64,000 nt of DNA, taken from assembly GCF_031426495.1 (NCBI RefSeq), contig NZ_JANPLK010000013.1, positions 46,054 through 110,053 of the forward strand, written 5' to 3'. The DNA is from Gemmatimonas sp. GTDB lineage: Bacteria > Gemmatimonadota > Gemmatimonadetes > Gemmatimonadales > Gemmatimonadaceae. A program made the position numbers and the translations under genes. This document shows, in pieces, positions 49,685 through 58,989 of the stretch; within the stretch, counting starts at the first letter, position 1, and every line of letters begins with the position of its first letter. The notes beneath the pieces were generated by a model. The model made no database searches. It was not told where the DNA came from and saw only the letters and a list, made by a program, of their open reading frames with translations.

Positions 49685-50518
49685 ATGAGTAACGCCCAGA
49701 CGAGTTCCCATCGGGAAGGACCGGAGCGCCGCCACAATCCGCGGTTACGCGAGTTGGTGGATGAGATGCTCGCCTCCATTCGTGCGGCCGCGAATGTCGA
49801 GCTGTGGTCTCCCGAAGAGCGCGACCGCTACGAGGCCGACATGGCCCGGATCATGAAAACCGTGCGGACCCACGCCGTTAGCGGCGACACGCGCGCGCGC
49901 CTCGATTAGCGGGTCGCGACACTGCACGCTGCTGAGGATGCCGCGCTCAAGGCGCGGCTCGACGCGATTTGCGCCGAAGGATGGAGCATCTGGGAGCGTT
50001 TCGAGCGCAACGTACGCGATCGCGACTTCCATTCCTTCGTCGCCGCCGACTACGACGCGGTGCGTTCCGCCTTGTGGGCGCACCGCGCCCCCGGCGCACG
50101 CTTTCTCGAATGGGGCTCGGCCTCCGGCGTCATTACCATCATGGCCGACATCATGGGCTTCGACGCCTACGGGATCGAACTCGATGCCTCGCTGGTGACC
50201 ACCGCGCGCGCCCTGGCCGGGCGCTTCGACTCACAGGCCACGTTCGTGACCGGTAGCTTTCTCCCCACCGGGTACAAGCGGCTTGGCGGTGACGACGCAT
50301 CCGACACCATTGGCGACGGGCCATCGGGTTACCTCCAACTTGGCCGAGCCCTCGACGATTTCGACGTCGTGTTCGGCTACCCGTGGGATGACGACGCCCC
50401 TCTGATGCACGATCTCATGCGACAGTACGGACGACGGAACGCCTTGCTGCTGCTCAACGACACCGAACGCGGTGTGCGCGCCTATCGCGGCGGCCGCGAA
50501 TTGGCGTACTCGCAGTGA
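49685..50518 (+). pseudogene. SAM-dependent methyltransferase-like gene split by an in-frame TAG
   Basis: From ATG 49685 the frame reads 74 codons (RLRELVDEMLASIRAAANVE, SPEERDRYEADMARI) to TAG at 49907-49909, and then continues open in the same frame to 50518 with convincing coding sequence: GWSIWERFERNVRDRDFHSF, then a Rossmann methyltransferase core LEWGSASGVITIMAD (motif I), YGIELDASLV (motif II) and FDVVFGYPW. The second half alone would need a GTG at 50060, cutting off the conserved upstream part. The gene end overlaps the permease start by 4 nt. It may be a nonsense mutant, a read-through gene or an assembly error. Confidence 0.65.
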
Positions 50519-52002
50519 CGGTGCCCTCACGCCCCACCGGACTACGCCGCGAGCTCGGCGTGATCGCTCTGGCGTCCACCGGCATCTGTTCGATGGTAGG
50601 GGCCGGCATCAACATCGTCCCCTTTGCGCTGCAACGCACCGTGCCCGGTGTGGGCGACTGGGTGCTCGTGGCCTACGCCCTAGCCGCCGTCCCGGCCGCG
50701 CTGGCCGCCTTGTGCTACGCCATGCTGGGCAGCGCCATGCCGCGCGCCGGCGGATCCTATGTATACGCCAGCCGTGCGATCGGCCCCTACGCGGGCTTTC
50801 TCGCCAGCTTCTCGCAATGGTTCGGCTTGTGTATCGCCATCGGCGTGGTGTCGTATGTCATCCCACCGTTCTTGCGCGACATCGCCGCGGCGGCGCAGTG
50901 GACCACGGTGGCCGCTGCACTTGATCAGCGCCTGGTACGACTGGTACTCGCCCTGCTCTTCTTGTGGACGTTCGTGTTCGTGAACCTCCGCGGCGTGCGC
51001 GCCGTGGCAAATACGCTCCTGCCGCTCATGCTGGTGATGTTCGTATGTGGTGGTCTCGTGATTGTGACGGGCTTCTCGCATTCGCCGGCCGAGTACGTCG
51101 AACTGCTGGCGTCGCAACAGCGCGCGCTGCCGCCGGAACCGGCCCGTGCCTCGTTCTGGCTGGTCGTACCACCGGCGGCGGCAATACTGTTCTCGAGCTT
51201 CATTGGATTCGATGCTATCGCCCAGGCGGGCGGTGAGGCGAAGAACCCGACGCGCTCCATTCCGCTCGCCATCGGTCTCACGATTGCCATCGTGGGCGCG
51301 TTCTACTTTCTGTTTACCGCCGCCGTGTACCACACGGTGCCGTGGTGGCACGTGGCGGCTGAGAGTCGCGTGCGCGACGTCACCGCACCCGGATTGCTCG
51401 CACCGCTCACGTCGCCGCTGGTGGCGATCATCATGGTGTCGGGCGCGGCCGTCTCGCTCATCAATGACCTGCCCGGCATGCTGTTGGGCGTGTCACGCCT
51501 GTGCTTCGCCTGGGCGGAGGATGGCGTATTTCCGCAGGGACTAGCTGCCGTGCACAGCCGATACGGCACACCGCACGTGGCGTTGTTCGTGTCGGCCGTG
51601 CTGGCCACGATCGGCATCTTCGGTGGTCATTTCGCCGGCGACTTTTTTCTGGGCGTCGACATCCTGGTCACCGCCATGCTGGTGAACTTCATCATCATGG
51701 CGGTGTCGGTGCTGCGACTGCCGTCGCGGAATCCAGCGCTCGCGCACGCCATGCGTGTGCTACCGTCGCGCGCGTTGCAGATCACCGTGGCCGGTACGGC
51801 AGTCGTGCTGCTGTCGGTCCTGCTGGTGGTACACACCTGGCGCGACCTGCATACCGATGTCTCCGTATGGTACGCGCGCTCCACACCCGTCTGGATCATC
51901 GTGATGGTGATCGGTAGCGCGATCTACTGGCGTGAAACCCGCGCCCTCGCTCGCCGCGGCGGCGACCTGAACGCGATCACGGCTGTACTTCCTCCTGAAT
52001 AG
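50515..52002 (+). CDS. APC-family amino acid permease
   Basis: A 495-residue inner-membrane transporter with about 12-14 helices. Helix 1 reads IALASTGICSMVGAGINIVP, carrying the unwound G-S/A-G motif of the amino acid/polyamine/organocation family, and helix 6 has FSSFIGFDAIAQAGGEAKNP typical of LeuT-fold APC carriers. GTG start at 50515 overlaps the upstream methyltransferase stop, and the next gene starts at the very next base after the stop. Substrate probably an amino acid or amine. Confidence 0.88.
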   Translation: MTVPSRPTGLRRELGVIALASTGICSMVGAGINIVPFALQRTVPGVGDWVLVAYALAAVPAALAALCYAMLGSAMPRAGGSYVYASRAIGPYAGFLASFSQWFGLCIAIGVVSYVIPPFLRDIAAAAQWTTVAAALDQRLVRLVLALLFLWTFVFVNLRGVRAVANTLLPLMLVMFVCGGLVIVTGFSHSPAEYVELLASQQRALPPEPARASFWLVVPPAAAILFSSFIGFDAIAQAGGEAKNPTRSIPLAIGLTIAIVGAFYFLFTAAVYHTVPWWHVAAESRVRDVTAPGLLAPLTSPLVAIIMVSGAAVSLINDLPGMLLGVSRLCFAWAEDGVFPQGLAAVHSRYGTPHVALFVSAVLATIGIFGGHFAGDFFLGVDILVTAMLVNFIIMAVSVLRLPSRNPALAHAMRVLPSRALQITVAGTAVVLLSVLLVVHTWRDLHTDVSVWYARSTPVWIIVMVIGSAIYWRETRALARRGGDLNAITAVLPPE

Positions 52003-53478
52003 ATGACCACGATTCCCCGCTACACGCTTGCGCCCGGTCTCGAGATTTCCCGTGTACTGACCGGTCTCTGGCAATTGGCCGACATGGAGCGCGACGGGCG
52101 CGTGTTCGATCGCGACGCGGCCGCGCACGCGATGACCGAGTATCTCGAGCACGGCTTCACGACCTTCGACATGGCCGATCACTACGGGTCGGCCGAAGAA
52201 GTGGCGGGCATCTTTCGCCAGCAGGGGAGGCCCGGCACATCGGTGCAGTGCCTCACCAAGTGGGTGCCCGAGCCGGGCCCGGTGACTGCCGCGGATGTGC
52301 GCACGGCCGTCGATCGCGCCTGCGCCCGACTGCGCACCGACCGCATCGATGTACTGCAGTTTCACGCCTGGACCTTCGCCGATCCGCGTTGGCTCGATGC
52401 GTTATGGTATCTGGAAGCCGAACGCGATGCCGGACGCATCGGCGCGATCGGCCTCACCAACGTCGATACCGCGCACCTGCGTGTCGCGGTGGCCAGCGGC
52501 ATTCGCATTGCGAGCAATCAGGTGAGTGGATCGTTGCTCGATACGCGCTTCACCACCAAGCTCGCCCCGTATGCGTTGGCGAACGGTGTCGGCGTGCTCT
52601 GCTACGGCACGCTGCTGGGCGGATTCCTTAGTGAGCGCTGGCTGGGCGCCGCCGAGCCCGACTGGGACGGGCTGAGCACCTGGTCGCAGATGAAGTACGG
52701 CCGGTTCATTCGTGCCGCCGGTGGCTGGGCCTCGTTTCAGGGCGTGCTACGCTCGGCGCACGCGGTGGCCGCGAAGCACGGCGTCTCGATTGCCGCCGTG
52801 GCCAGCAAGTGGGTGCTCGATCAGCCCGGTGTGGCCGGCGTGATTGTCGGCGCGCGGCTCGGCCAGTCGGCACATGTGGCCGATACGGCCAAATTATTCA
52901 CGTTTACGCTCGACGAAAGCGATCTGCGCACCATCGCCGACGCCCAGTCGGCGCTCTCGGCCATTCCTGGTGACTGCGGTGACGAGTATCGCCACGCGCC
53001 GTATCTCACGGCCAGCGGTGACCTCAGTCATCATGTCTCGCAGTTTCCTGCCCCGTTCACCACGCGCCCAGGCGTGAATGGACGCACGCTCGCCCTCAGC
53101 GGCACCGTGTGGGAGCCGATGGCTGGTTACAGCCGCGCCGTGCGCAAAGGCCAGTCCATCTCCGTGTCGGGCACCACCGCCACGCATGGCGATCGCCTCA
53201 TCGGCGGCACCGACGCCGCCGCACAGGCGCACTTCGCGATCGACAAGATCGCCGGCGCTATCCAGTCGCTTGGGGGCACACTGGAGGACGTGGTGCGCAC
53301 CCGCGTGTTCGTGTCAAACGTGGACCATTGGGAGCCGGTCGCGCGCGCCCACGGCGAGCGCTTCGGTCACATCCTGCCGGCCAATACGCTGGTGGAAGCG
53401 CAGCTCGTGGGCGCTGAGTATCTGGTGGAAATCGAAGCGGATGCTATCGTGGCAGACGCTATCGTCTCCGAAGCCTGA
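52003..53478 (+). CDS. Aldo/keto reductase fused to a RidA (YjgF)-type domain
   Basis: A 491-residue two-domain protein. Residues about 5-325 are an aldo/keto reductase TIM barrel: FTTFDMADHYGSAEEVAGIF (Asp/Tyr of the catalytic tetrad, about 52), LTKW, DVLQFHAW and the cofactor-binding end VIVGARLGQSAHVAD. Residues about 370-488 resemble the Rid family: ISVSGTTATHG, AIDKIAGAIQSLGGTLEDVV, RTRVFVSNVDHWEPVARAHG and HILPANTLVEAQLVGAEYLV, IEADAIV. Rid proteins hydrolyse reactive enamine/imine intermediates. The catalytic Arg of archetypal RidA is not clearly at its usual place. Directly follows the permease with no gap and precedes an M20D amidohydrolase. Confidence 0.88.
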   Translation: MTTIPRYTLAPGLEISRVLTGLWQLADMERDGRVFDRDAAAHAMTEYLEHGFTTFDMADHYGSAEEVAGIFRQQGRPGTSVQCLTKWVPEPGPVTAADVRTAVDRACARLRTDRIDVLQFHAWTFADPRWLDALWYLEAERDAGRIGAIGLTNVDTAHLRVAVASGIRIASNQVSGSLLDTRFTTKLAPYALANGVGVLCYGTLLGGFLSERWLGAAEPDWDGLSTWSQMKYGRFIRAAGGWASFQGVLRSAHAVAAKHGVSIAAVASKWVLDQPGVAGVIVGARLGQSAHVADTAKLFTFTLDESDLRTIADAQSALSAIPGDCGDEYRHAPYLTASGDLSHHVSQFPAPFTTRPGVNGRTLALSGTVWEPMAGYSRAVRKGQSISVSGTTATHGDRLIGGTDAAAQAHFAIDKIAGAIQSLGGTLEDVVRTRVFVSNVDHWEPVARAHGERFGHILPANTLVEAQLVGAEYLVEIEADAIVADAIVSEA

Positions 53479-53504
53479 ACATTCTTCATTCCGGACTTAC
53501 TGCC

Positions 53505-54848
53505 ATGACGCCTCGCACACGTTCTCATGCGCTGGCCGCGGCCGCGCTCGTATTGTCGGCTGCTGCGTCACCCGCTGCCGCGCAGGGTAAAGCCGCCGAC
53601 CCACTCGCGGCGGAGATCGAAACGCGCATGACGGCGGTCATGCCGAAGGTGATCGCCTGGCGTCGCGACATTCATGAGCATCCCGAGCTGTCGAATCAGG
53701 AGGTGCGCACCGCTGCCCTGGTGGAGAAGCATTTGCGCGCGCTCGGACTCGAAGTGCAGCCGAACGTGGGTAAGACCGGTGTGATCGGCATTCTGCGCGG
53801 CGGCAAGCCAGGGCCGGTGGTCGCGCTGCGGGCCGATATGGACGCGCTCCCCGTGACGGAGCTGGTGGACCTGCCCTTCAAGAGCACAGTCCGCACGATG
53901 TACAACGGCCAGGAAGTCGGCGTGATGCACGCCTGCGGACACGACAATCACGTCGCGATCATGATGGGCACCGCCGAAGTGCTGGCGGGCATGAAGGAGC
54001 GCATTCCCGGCACGGTGAAGTTCATTTTCCAGCCGGCCGAGGAAGGACTCGGTGGCGCTGAGGCGATGATCGCCGACGGCGCCCTGCAGAACCCGCGTCC
54101 CTCGGCGATCTTCGGCTTGCATGTGTGGCCGTCGGCGTTGGGATCCCTCAGCACGCGCGCCGGTGGATTCATGGCCGCCGCCGATCAGATCGACATCGTC
54201 GTGAAGGGACGGCAGACGCACGGCTCGGCGCCGTGGTCGGGTGTCGATCCCATTGTAATCGCAGCGCAGATCGTGATGGGACTGCAAACCGTGGCCAGCC
54301 GGCAGATCGACGTGACCGCCGCGCCGGCGGTGATCACGATCGGCATGATTCAGGGCGGTAATCGCGGCAACATCATCCCCGACAGTGTGGTGATGATCGG
54401 TACGATCCGCACCTTCGATCCCGAGATGCGCAAAGACATTCACGCCCGCGTGAAGCGCACGGTGGAAGACATCGCGCACTCCGGCGGCGCCACGGCGCGG
54501 GTGACGTTGTCCATCGGTGGACTCATCACGCAGAACGACGCATCGCTGCTCGAGAAGATGACGCCAACGCTGCAGCGCACGGCGGGCGATGGCGGCTTTA
54601 AAACCATCAATCCCGTCACAGGCTCCGAAGACTTCCCCGCCTTCACCAAGGAGATTCCGGGACTCTTCTACTTCCTTGGCGTGGCGCCGAAGGGGATGGA
54701 TCAAAAGTCTCAGCCGGCCAACCACTCGCCGCTGTTCTTCGCCGACGAGGCCGCGCTGCCGACCGGCGTGCGCGCGATGACAAATCTTGCCGTGGACTAT
54801 CTCAAGAGCGGCGGCATCGCGACCGCCAAGCCGGCCATGAAGCAGTAA
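53505..54848 (+). CDS. M20D-family exported amidohydrolase
   Basis: A 447-residue zinc/manganese amidohydrolase with signal peptide (cleavage near AAAQG). Family motifs: RRDIHEHPELSNQE (about 51), VALRADMDALPV (about 105), MHACGHDNHVAIMMG (about 143, Cys/His ligands), FQPAEEGLGGAEAM (about 178) and C-terminal GSEDFPAF (about 380). Relatives remove acyl groups from N-acyl amino acids or hydrolyse indoleacetyl conjugates. It is 26 bp after the AKR-RidA gene and probably in the same operon. Confidence 0.92.
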   Translation: MTPRTRSHALAAAALVLSAAASPAAAQGKAADPLAAEIETRMTAVMPKVIAWRRDIHEHPELSNQEVRTAALVEKHLRALGLEVQPNVGKTGVIGILRGGKPGPVVALRADMDALPVTELVDLPFKSTVRTMYNGQEVGVMHACGHDNHVAIMMGTAEVLAGMKERIPGTVKFIFQPAEEGLGGAEAMIADGALQNPRPSAIFGLHVWPSALGSLSTRAGGFMAAADQIDIVVKGRQTHGSAPWSGVDPIVIAAQIVMGLQTVASRQIDVTAAPAVITIGMIQGGNRGNIIPDSVVMIGTIRTFDPEMRKDIHARVKRTVEDIAHSGGATARVTLSIGGLITQNDASLLEKMTPTLQRTAGDGGFKTINPVTGSEDFPAFTKEIPGLFYFLGVAPKGMDQKSQPANHSPLFFADEAALPTGVRAMTNLAVDYLKSGGIATAKPAMKQ

Positions 54849-54862
54849 CGAGGAAAGCGTAG

Positions 54863-55240
54863 CTACGCCTCGAAGAATGTCTCCGAGTGGATCAGCCAGC
54901 CCATTTCGCTGAAGCGCCACTCGGCAACATAGTTGCCGCCCTGTTCGTGCATCCCCGCCTTGAGGCGCCACCGGCCGACCCAGCGTCCGCGCTCGGTGGC
55001 GCGCATCGGGTCGGCCAGCGTGATCTGCTCGATCGTGCGCACGTAGGTCACGAACGCTTTGTCGGCGAACTGTTCGGCGAAAGCCTCGCGCGACGCGACG
55101 CGTCCGTTCAGCGTGGGGCCACCGGCCACGCCGACCACGATATCCGGTGCCATGAACGACACTGTGCGGTCGGCGTCATGCGCGGCAATCGCCTGATTGG
55201 ATTGCTCGCGCAGGGTACGAATCTGTACGACTCCCGTCAT
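54863..55240 (-). CDS. NTF2-like (SnoaL/DUF4440-type) protein
   Basis: About 125 residues from ATG 55240 (MTGVVQIRTLREQSNQAIAA). The pattern LREQSNQAIAAHDADRTVSF, then GRVASREAFAEQFAD and RWVGRWRLKAGMHEQGGNYV is that of nuclear-transport-factor-2-like folds of unknown function. It lies 11 nt downstream of the S9 peptidase on the same strand. Confidence 0.8.
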   Translation of the reverse strand: MTGVVQIRTLREQSNQAIAAHDADRTVSFMAPDIVVGVAGGPTLNGRVASREAFAEQFADKAFVTYVRTIEQITLADPMRATERGRWVGRWRLKAGMHEQGGNYVAEWRFSEMGWLIHSETFFEA

Positions 55241-55251
55241 GGTCACGCCGC

Positions 55252-57702
55252 TCACATCGTGGTGCGCTTCTTCGTCTTCACGTACTGATCGAGCCACGCT
55301 GTCATTTCGGCGAGGGCGTGTCCGACGCTCTCGCGGGCGCGGTAGCCGTGCGACTCACCCGGCAACTGCACGTAGCGCGTCGTGGTGCCGTTCCCCTTGA
55401 GCGCCTGATACATACGCTCGCTCTGAATCGGATACGTACCGGTGTTGTTGTCGGCCATGCCGTGCACCAGCAGGATCGGATCCTTGATCTTGTTGGCATA
55501 CGTGAAGGGCGACATCGCACCGTACAGCTCGGGCGCATCCCAGTAGGTACGCTCTTCGCCCTGGAAGCCGAACGGCGTGAGGGTGCGATTGTACGCACCG
55601 CTCTCCGCCACGCCGGCGCGGAACAGGCGCGTGTGCGCCAGCAGGTTGGCCGTCATGGAGGCGCCATACGAGTGTCCGCCCACACCGATGCGATCGCGAT
55701 CGGCCACGCCCATCGCCACGATCGTGTCCACCGCGGCCTTCGCGCTTGCGGTGAGCTGCTCGACGTACGTGTCATTCGGCTCCTTCCCATCCACGCCCAC
55801 GATCGGCATGGTGGGATTGTCCATCACGCCGTATCCCTGCGTCAGCATGAAGAGATGCGACGCGCCACTGGGCCGCACGAAGCGGTACGGCGAGCCGACC
55901 ACCTGTGATGCCGCTTCGCGCGAGCGGAACTCGAGCGGATACGCCCACAGGAAGAACGGCAGCGGGCCGTCCTTCGCCTTGTCGTAGCCGGCCGGCAGAT
56001 AGATCGTGGCCGACAACTTCACGCCATCGGGCCGCGTATACGTGATCAGCTGGCTGGTGACACCTGAGAATACGGGCGCCGGATCGGTGAACTGCGTGAG
56101 TGCGCGCGGCGCGATGCGGCGCACGAAATCGCGCACGAAATAGTTGGGCGCGTCGGCCTTCGACTCGCGACGCGTGAGGGCGATGGTGCCTTTGACATCG
56201 AGCATCCCGATCGGCTGCTCGTAGTACGGCGCGGCACTCTGGAACAGGCGCGTCTTGGCAGCGGTGGTCAGATCAAAGCGATCGACGAACGGGCGATCGC
56301 CTTCCGGTCCGGCGCCGAGTCCGGTCAGGAACGCGACCTTTTTATCGGGCGTGGTCAGCAGCACCGTCTGGCCGCGTGCGTCACGCGTGGTGAGGAAGTC
56401 GCCGGGATCGGCGTAGCGGTCTTCGCTCGAACGCTCCCACAGCAACCGCGGTGTCTTGGCGCCCGACGGATCAATGATCCATGCGCGCGTCTTCCGTGTC
56501 TTGCCTTCGTTCTCGCGCGCAATGGCGAGACCTGCCGTGCCCCACGTGATCGCGCCGGCGCGCCAACTCGTTTCCAGCAGCGTCTTCGGGGTGCCGGTGA
56601 ACGGCGCCTCGAGCAACGCAATGCGATCGCGCTTGTCGGCCTTCGAGTCGCTGTCGCCGCCGTCGAGTGCTTCCGTATACGCCAGCGTGGCATCGACATC
56701 ACGACGCCACTGCACGTTACGAATACCGGCCAGAGCGCCGTTGCCACCCCATGGCACGCGCTCGATGAGCGAACGCGTGTAGATGGACTTCACCACCCCG
56801 CCGTCCATCGACCACACTTCAGTGCGCGTGGGGAAGAAGTTCAGCGGCACGGTATACGAGAACGGACGCGACAGCGTGCTGACTAGCAGGAATCGTCCAT
56901 CCGGCGACGCGTTCACGTCGGTGCGCATGCCCGGCGCGCCGACCGCCTTCACGGTGCCATCAAGCGACACGATCGCGAGCTGACTCGTGCCATAGTGTTC
57001 GAAGATCGCCTCGTCGAACGGGCTCTTGAGCAAATCCTGATACGTGGCCGCACGATCACTTCGTCCGGTGAGCGCTTCCTGCACGATCGGCCCTTCCGGC
57101 GCGGACGTCATGGCCGGTGCGGCGCGGCGCGTAGCAGGCACGAAGGTGCAGGCCAGCGCGGCGGTCGACACCCACGAGCAGGGACTGCCCAGAATTGCCG
57201 TAAGACGCTGCGACGTGAGCAGCTTGGCCTGCGCCGTCGCGACATCGGCGATCCACAACGTGATCGCGTCGTCGCTGGTCACGGTGAAAGCGATCTTCTG
57301 ACCGTCGGCCGACCACGACACGTTTTCAATGCTGGCGCCGGCGGGAATCGACGCTTGAATCCTGCGCGCCGCACCACCGCTCACGGCCTGAAGCGACAGA
57401 CCCGTGTAGCTCTGCCCTCGCGTGGGGCCGCTGGTTTTCGGATCGAAGCGCAGACCGGCCAAGCGATACTCGAAGGCGGCCACTTCACTGATCGGTGGCA
57501 GCGCCGGGCGCTCCAACAGCAGCAGACGCTGACGGTCGGGGCTCATCTGCACCAGCGGCGTCGCCGGCTGGTCGAGAATCTGTGCGATCGGCTGCGGCGG
57601 CTGCCGGTACTGCGCCTGCGCCACGGCCGGTACGATGGCTGGAACCAGCGCCACCACAGCATATGACGCGAGGCGACGCGATGAGCGAGAGAGAAGAGTC
57701 AC
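55252..57702 (-). CDS. Exported S9-family prolyl oligopeptidase-like peptidase
   Basis: About 816 residues from a GTG at 57702, which gives a good signal peptide (LASYAVVALVPAIVPAVAQA). The N-terminal part is a WD40/PD40-like propeller. The C-terminal alpha/beta hydrolase has nucleophile GVGGHSYGASMTAN (about 645), an acid in VHGMADNNTGTYP and the base in PGESHGYR. The first ATG in frame (57756) would lie further upstream. S9 enzymes of this type cut small proline- or other dipeptide-containing peptides in the periplasm. Confidence 0.9.
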   Translation of the reverse strand: MTLLSRSSRRLASYAVVALVPAIVPAVAQAQYRQPPQPIAQILDQPATPLVQMSPDRQRLLLLERPALPPISEVAAFEYRLAGLRFDPKTSGPTRGQSYTGLSLQAVSGGAARRIQASIPAGASIENVSWSADGQKIAFTVTSDDAITLWIADVATAQAKLLTSQRLTAILGSPCSWVSTAALACTFVPATRRAAPAMTSAPEGPIVQEALTGRSDRAATYQDLLKSPFDEAIFEHYGTSQLAIVSLDGTVKAVGAPGMRTDVNASPDGRFLLVSTLSRPFSYTVPLNFFPTRTEVWSMDGGVVKSIYTRSLIERVPWGGNGALAGIRNVQWRRDVDATLAYTEALDGGDSDSKADKRDRIALLEAPFTGTPKTLLETSWRAGAITWGTAGLAIARENEGKTRKTRAWIIDPSGAKTPRLLWERSSEDRYADPGDFLTTRDARGQTVLLTTPDKKVAFLTGLGAGPEGDRPFVDRFDLTTAAKTRLFQSAAPYYEQPIGMLDVKGTIALTRRESKADAPNYFVRDFVRRIAPRALTQFTDPAPVFSGVTSQLITYTRPDGVKLSATIYLPAGYDKAKDGPLPFFLWAYPLEFRSREAASQVVGSPYRFVRPSGASHLFMLTQGYGVMDNPTMPIVGVDGKEPNDTYVEQLTASAKAAVDTIVAMGVADRDRIGVGGHSYGASMTANLLAHTRLFRAGVAESGAYNRTLTPFGFQGEERTYWDAPELYGAMSPFTYANKIKDPILLVHGMADNNTGTYPIQSERMYQALKGNGTTTRYVQLPGESHGYRARESVGHALAEMTAWLDQYVKTKKRTTM

Positions 57703-57762
57703 ACGTATCCCGATGTTCGAAGTGGAACCACGACCAGCATGAACGCACGGCGTCACTGCCGC

Positions 57763-58851
57763 CTACCGCAGCTTCATCACCAACCCATTGTGTGCCTTGA
57801 TCACGCCGGCCCGTTGAATCTCGAAGCCGTTTTCGTGGCAGTACAATCCCATCTGACGCACGTCCATCAGTTCGCGATAGCCGTGGTTCATCCAGTCGGC
57901 CATGAGATTGTAGAACACGCGCGACTTGAACTGATTGCGCGGCGTCGTCATCACGACGGTCCCGCCCGGCTTGAGGAATCGCCGGTGCATCTCGAGACAC
58001 TCGGCCTTGTGCGCATCGGGGAAATGCTCCAACAGGCCGATCGATACCACCACATCGAACTCACGTCCGTACTCCAGATCGCGAATGTCGGCGACCTCGA
58101 AGTGAATGGGCATCTCATCGCGGTACCACACGCGCTGATGACCCGTGGTGGGGTCAACGCCAAGGAAGGGATAGTCGAGCGGGAACTTGCCGAAGCGGTC
58201 GGTCGCGCAAAACGCATCGTAGTCCACCAGCACGATCTCGCCGCCGGGATACATCGCGGCCAGCTGCATCGCCTCGTAGCCATCGGCCGCGCCAAGAAAC
58301 AGAATGCGCGGCTTCTTCACCTCGAGCCCGGCAAACAGCGCGCGCTTGCCGCGCGGATCCCACACGGCGTCTTCCACCCGCATGATCTTGTTCCACACGG
58401 CGAGGTAGGCGATATCCTGCAGCGCCTCCTTGGCCTCGTGCAGATCCATGCGCGACAACGCCGCACCGAACTGCGACTTCGCTTGGGCTTGCGCCTCGGG
58501 CACATCGGTCAGGAAGAACTGATGGAACGCCGTATTGAACAGGCGCCACCCGTCGATGATGGGCAGGGGCTGCTGGTGGGTCTGCTCGTAGCTGGTGCGC
58601 GCACTCGACCACTTCTCCGTGCGATATGGCCGACCCACGTCCCGCCACGTGAGCGTTGACCAATCCATCGTGCTCACATCGTCGAACAGGTCGGGGGCCT
58701 GATCGCGCAGGTCAATGCGATACTGGCCCGTGAGCTCGTGGTGGCCGATGTTGTGACGCGCGCGACGCGGTCGTCCCCAGTGGCGACTGGTCTGGGCAGG
58801 AAAGGCGCGCGTGCTGGCCGCGGCGGTTTCGGGGGCGATCAGCGTAGCCAT
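57763..58851 (-). CDS. Class I SAM-dependent methyltransferase
   Basis: A 362-residue protein with a methyltransferase core in the second half: LFLGAADGYEAMQLA (motif I, about 185), EIVLVDYD, FEVADIRDLEYGREFDVVVS and LKPGGTVVMTTPRNQFKSR (about 298). The N-terminal 170 residues are helical without a known domain. The substrate is unknown. Lies downstream of the di-heme peroxidase gene beyond a tandem repeat. Confidence 0.85.
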   Translation of the reverse strand: MATLIAPETAAASTRAFPAQTSRHWGRPRRARHNIGHHELTGQYRIDLRDQAPDLFDDVSTMDWSTLTWRDVGRPYRTEKWSSARTSYEQTHQQPLPIIDGWRLFNTAFHQFFLTDVPEAQAQAKSQFGAALSRMDLHEAKEALQDIAYLAVWNKIMRVEDAVWDPRGKRALFAGLEVKKPRILFLGAADGYEAMQLAAMYPGGEIVLVDYDAFCATDRFGKFPLDYPFLGVDPTTGHQRVWYRDEMPIHFEVADIRDLEYGREFDVVVSIGLLEHFPDAHKAECLEMHRRFLKPGGTVVMTTPRNQFKSRVFYNLMADWMNHGYRELMDVRQMGLYCHENGFEIQRAGVIKAHNGLVMKLR

Positions 58852-58905
58852 ACGAGACCCGGCGTGAGAATGTCGACTCGTAGAGTCTGGGCTCTCGCCG
58901 GGCCC

Positions 58906-58965
58906 GGCGCCAGTGTCGGCGCCAGTGTCGGCGCCTGTGTCGGCGCCTGTGTCGGCGCCTGTTCG
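58906..58965. repeat. 12-bp tandem repeat, five units
   Basis: Five units of GGCGCC(A/T)GTGTC, the last degenerate, in the 138-bp gap between the di-heme peroxidase and methyltransferase genes. Each unit has the self-complementary GGCGCC, so the array can fold into alternative hairpins in RNA. It is too short and regular for CRISPR. Confidence 0.85.
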
Positions 58966-58989
58966 CGATATGGTCGAGCCGTACGTCGG

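Noticed and set aside
53568..54971. 467-codon minus-strand frame opposite the amidohydrolase
   Set aside because: His/Arg-rich antisense translation with no motifs; the M20D gene on the plus strand is clear.
58906..58965. Possible small CRISPR array
   Set aside because: Units are 12 bp, contiguous and without spacers; no cas genes in the window.
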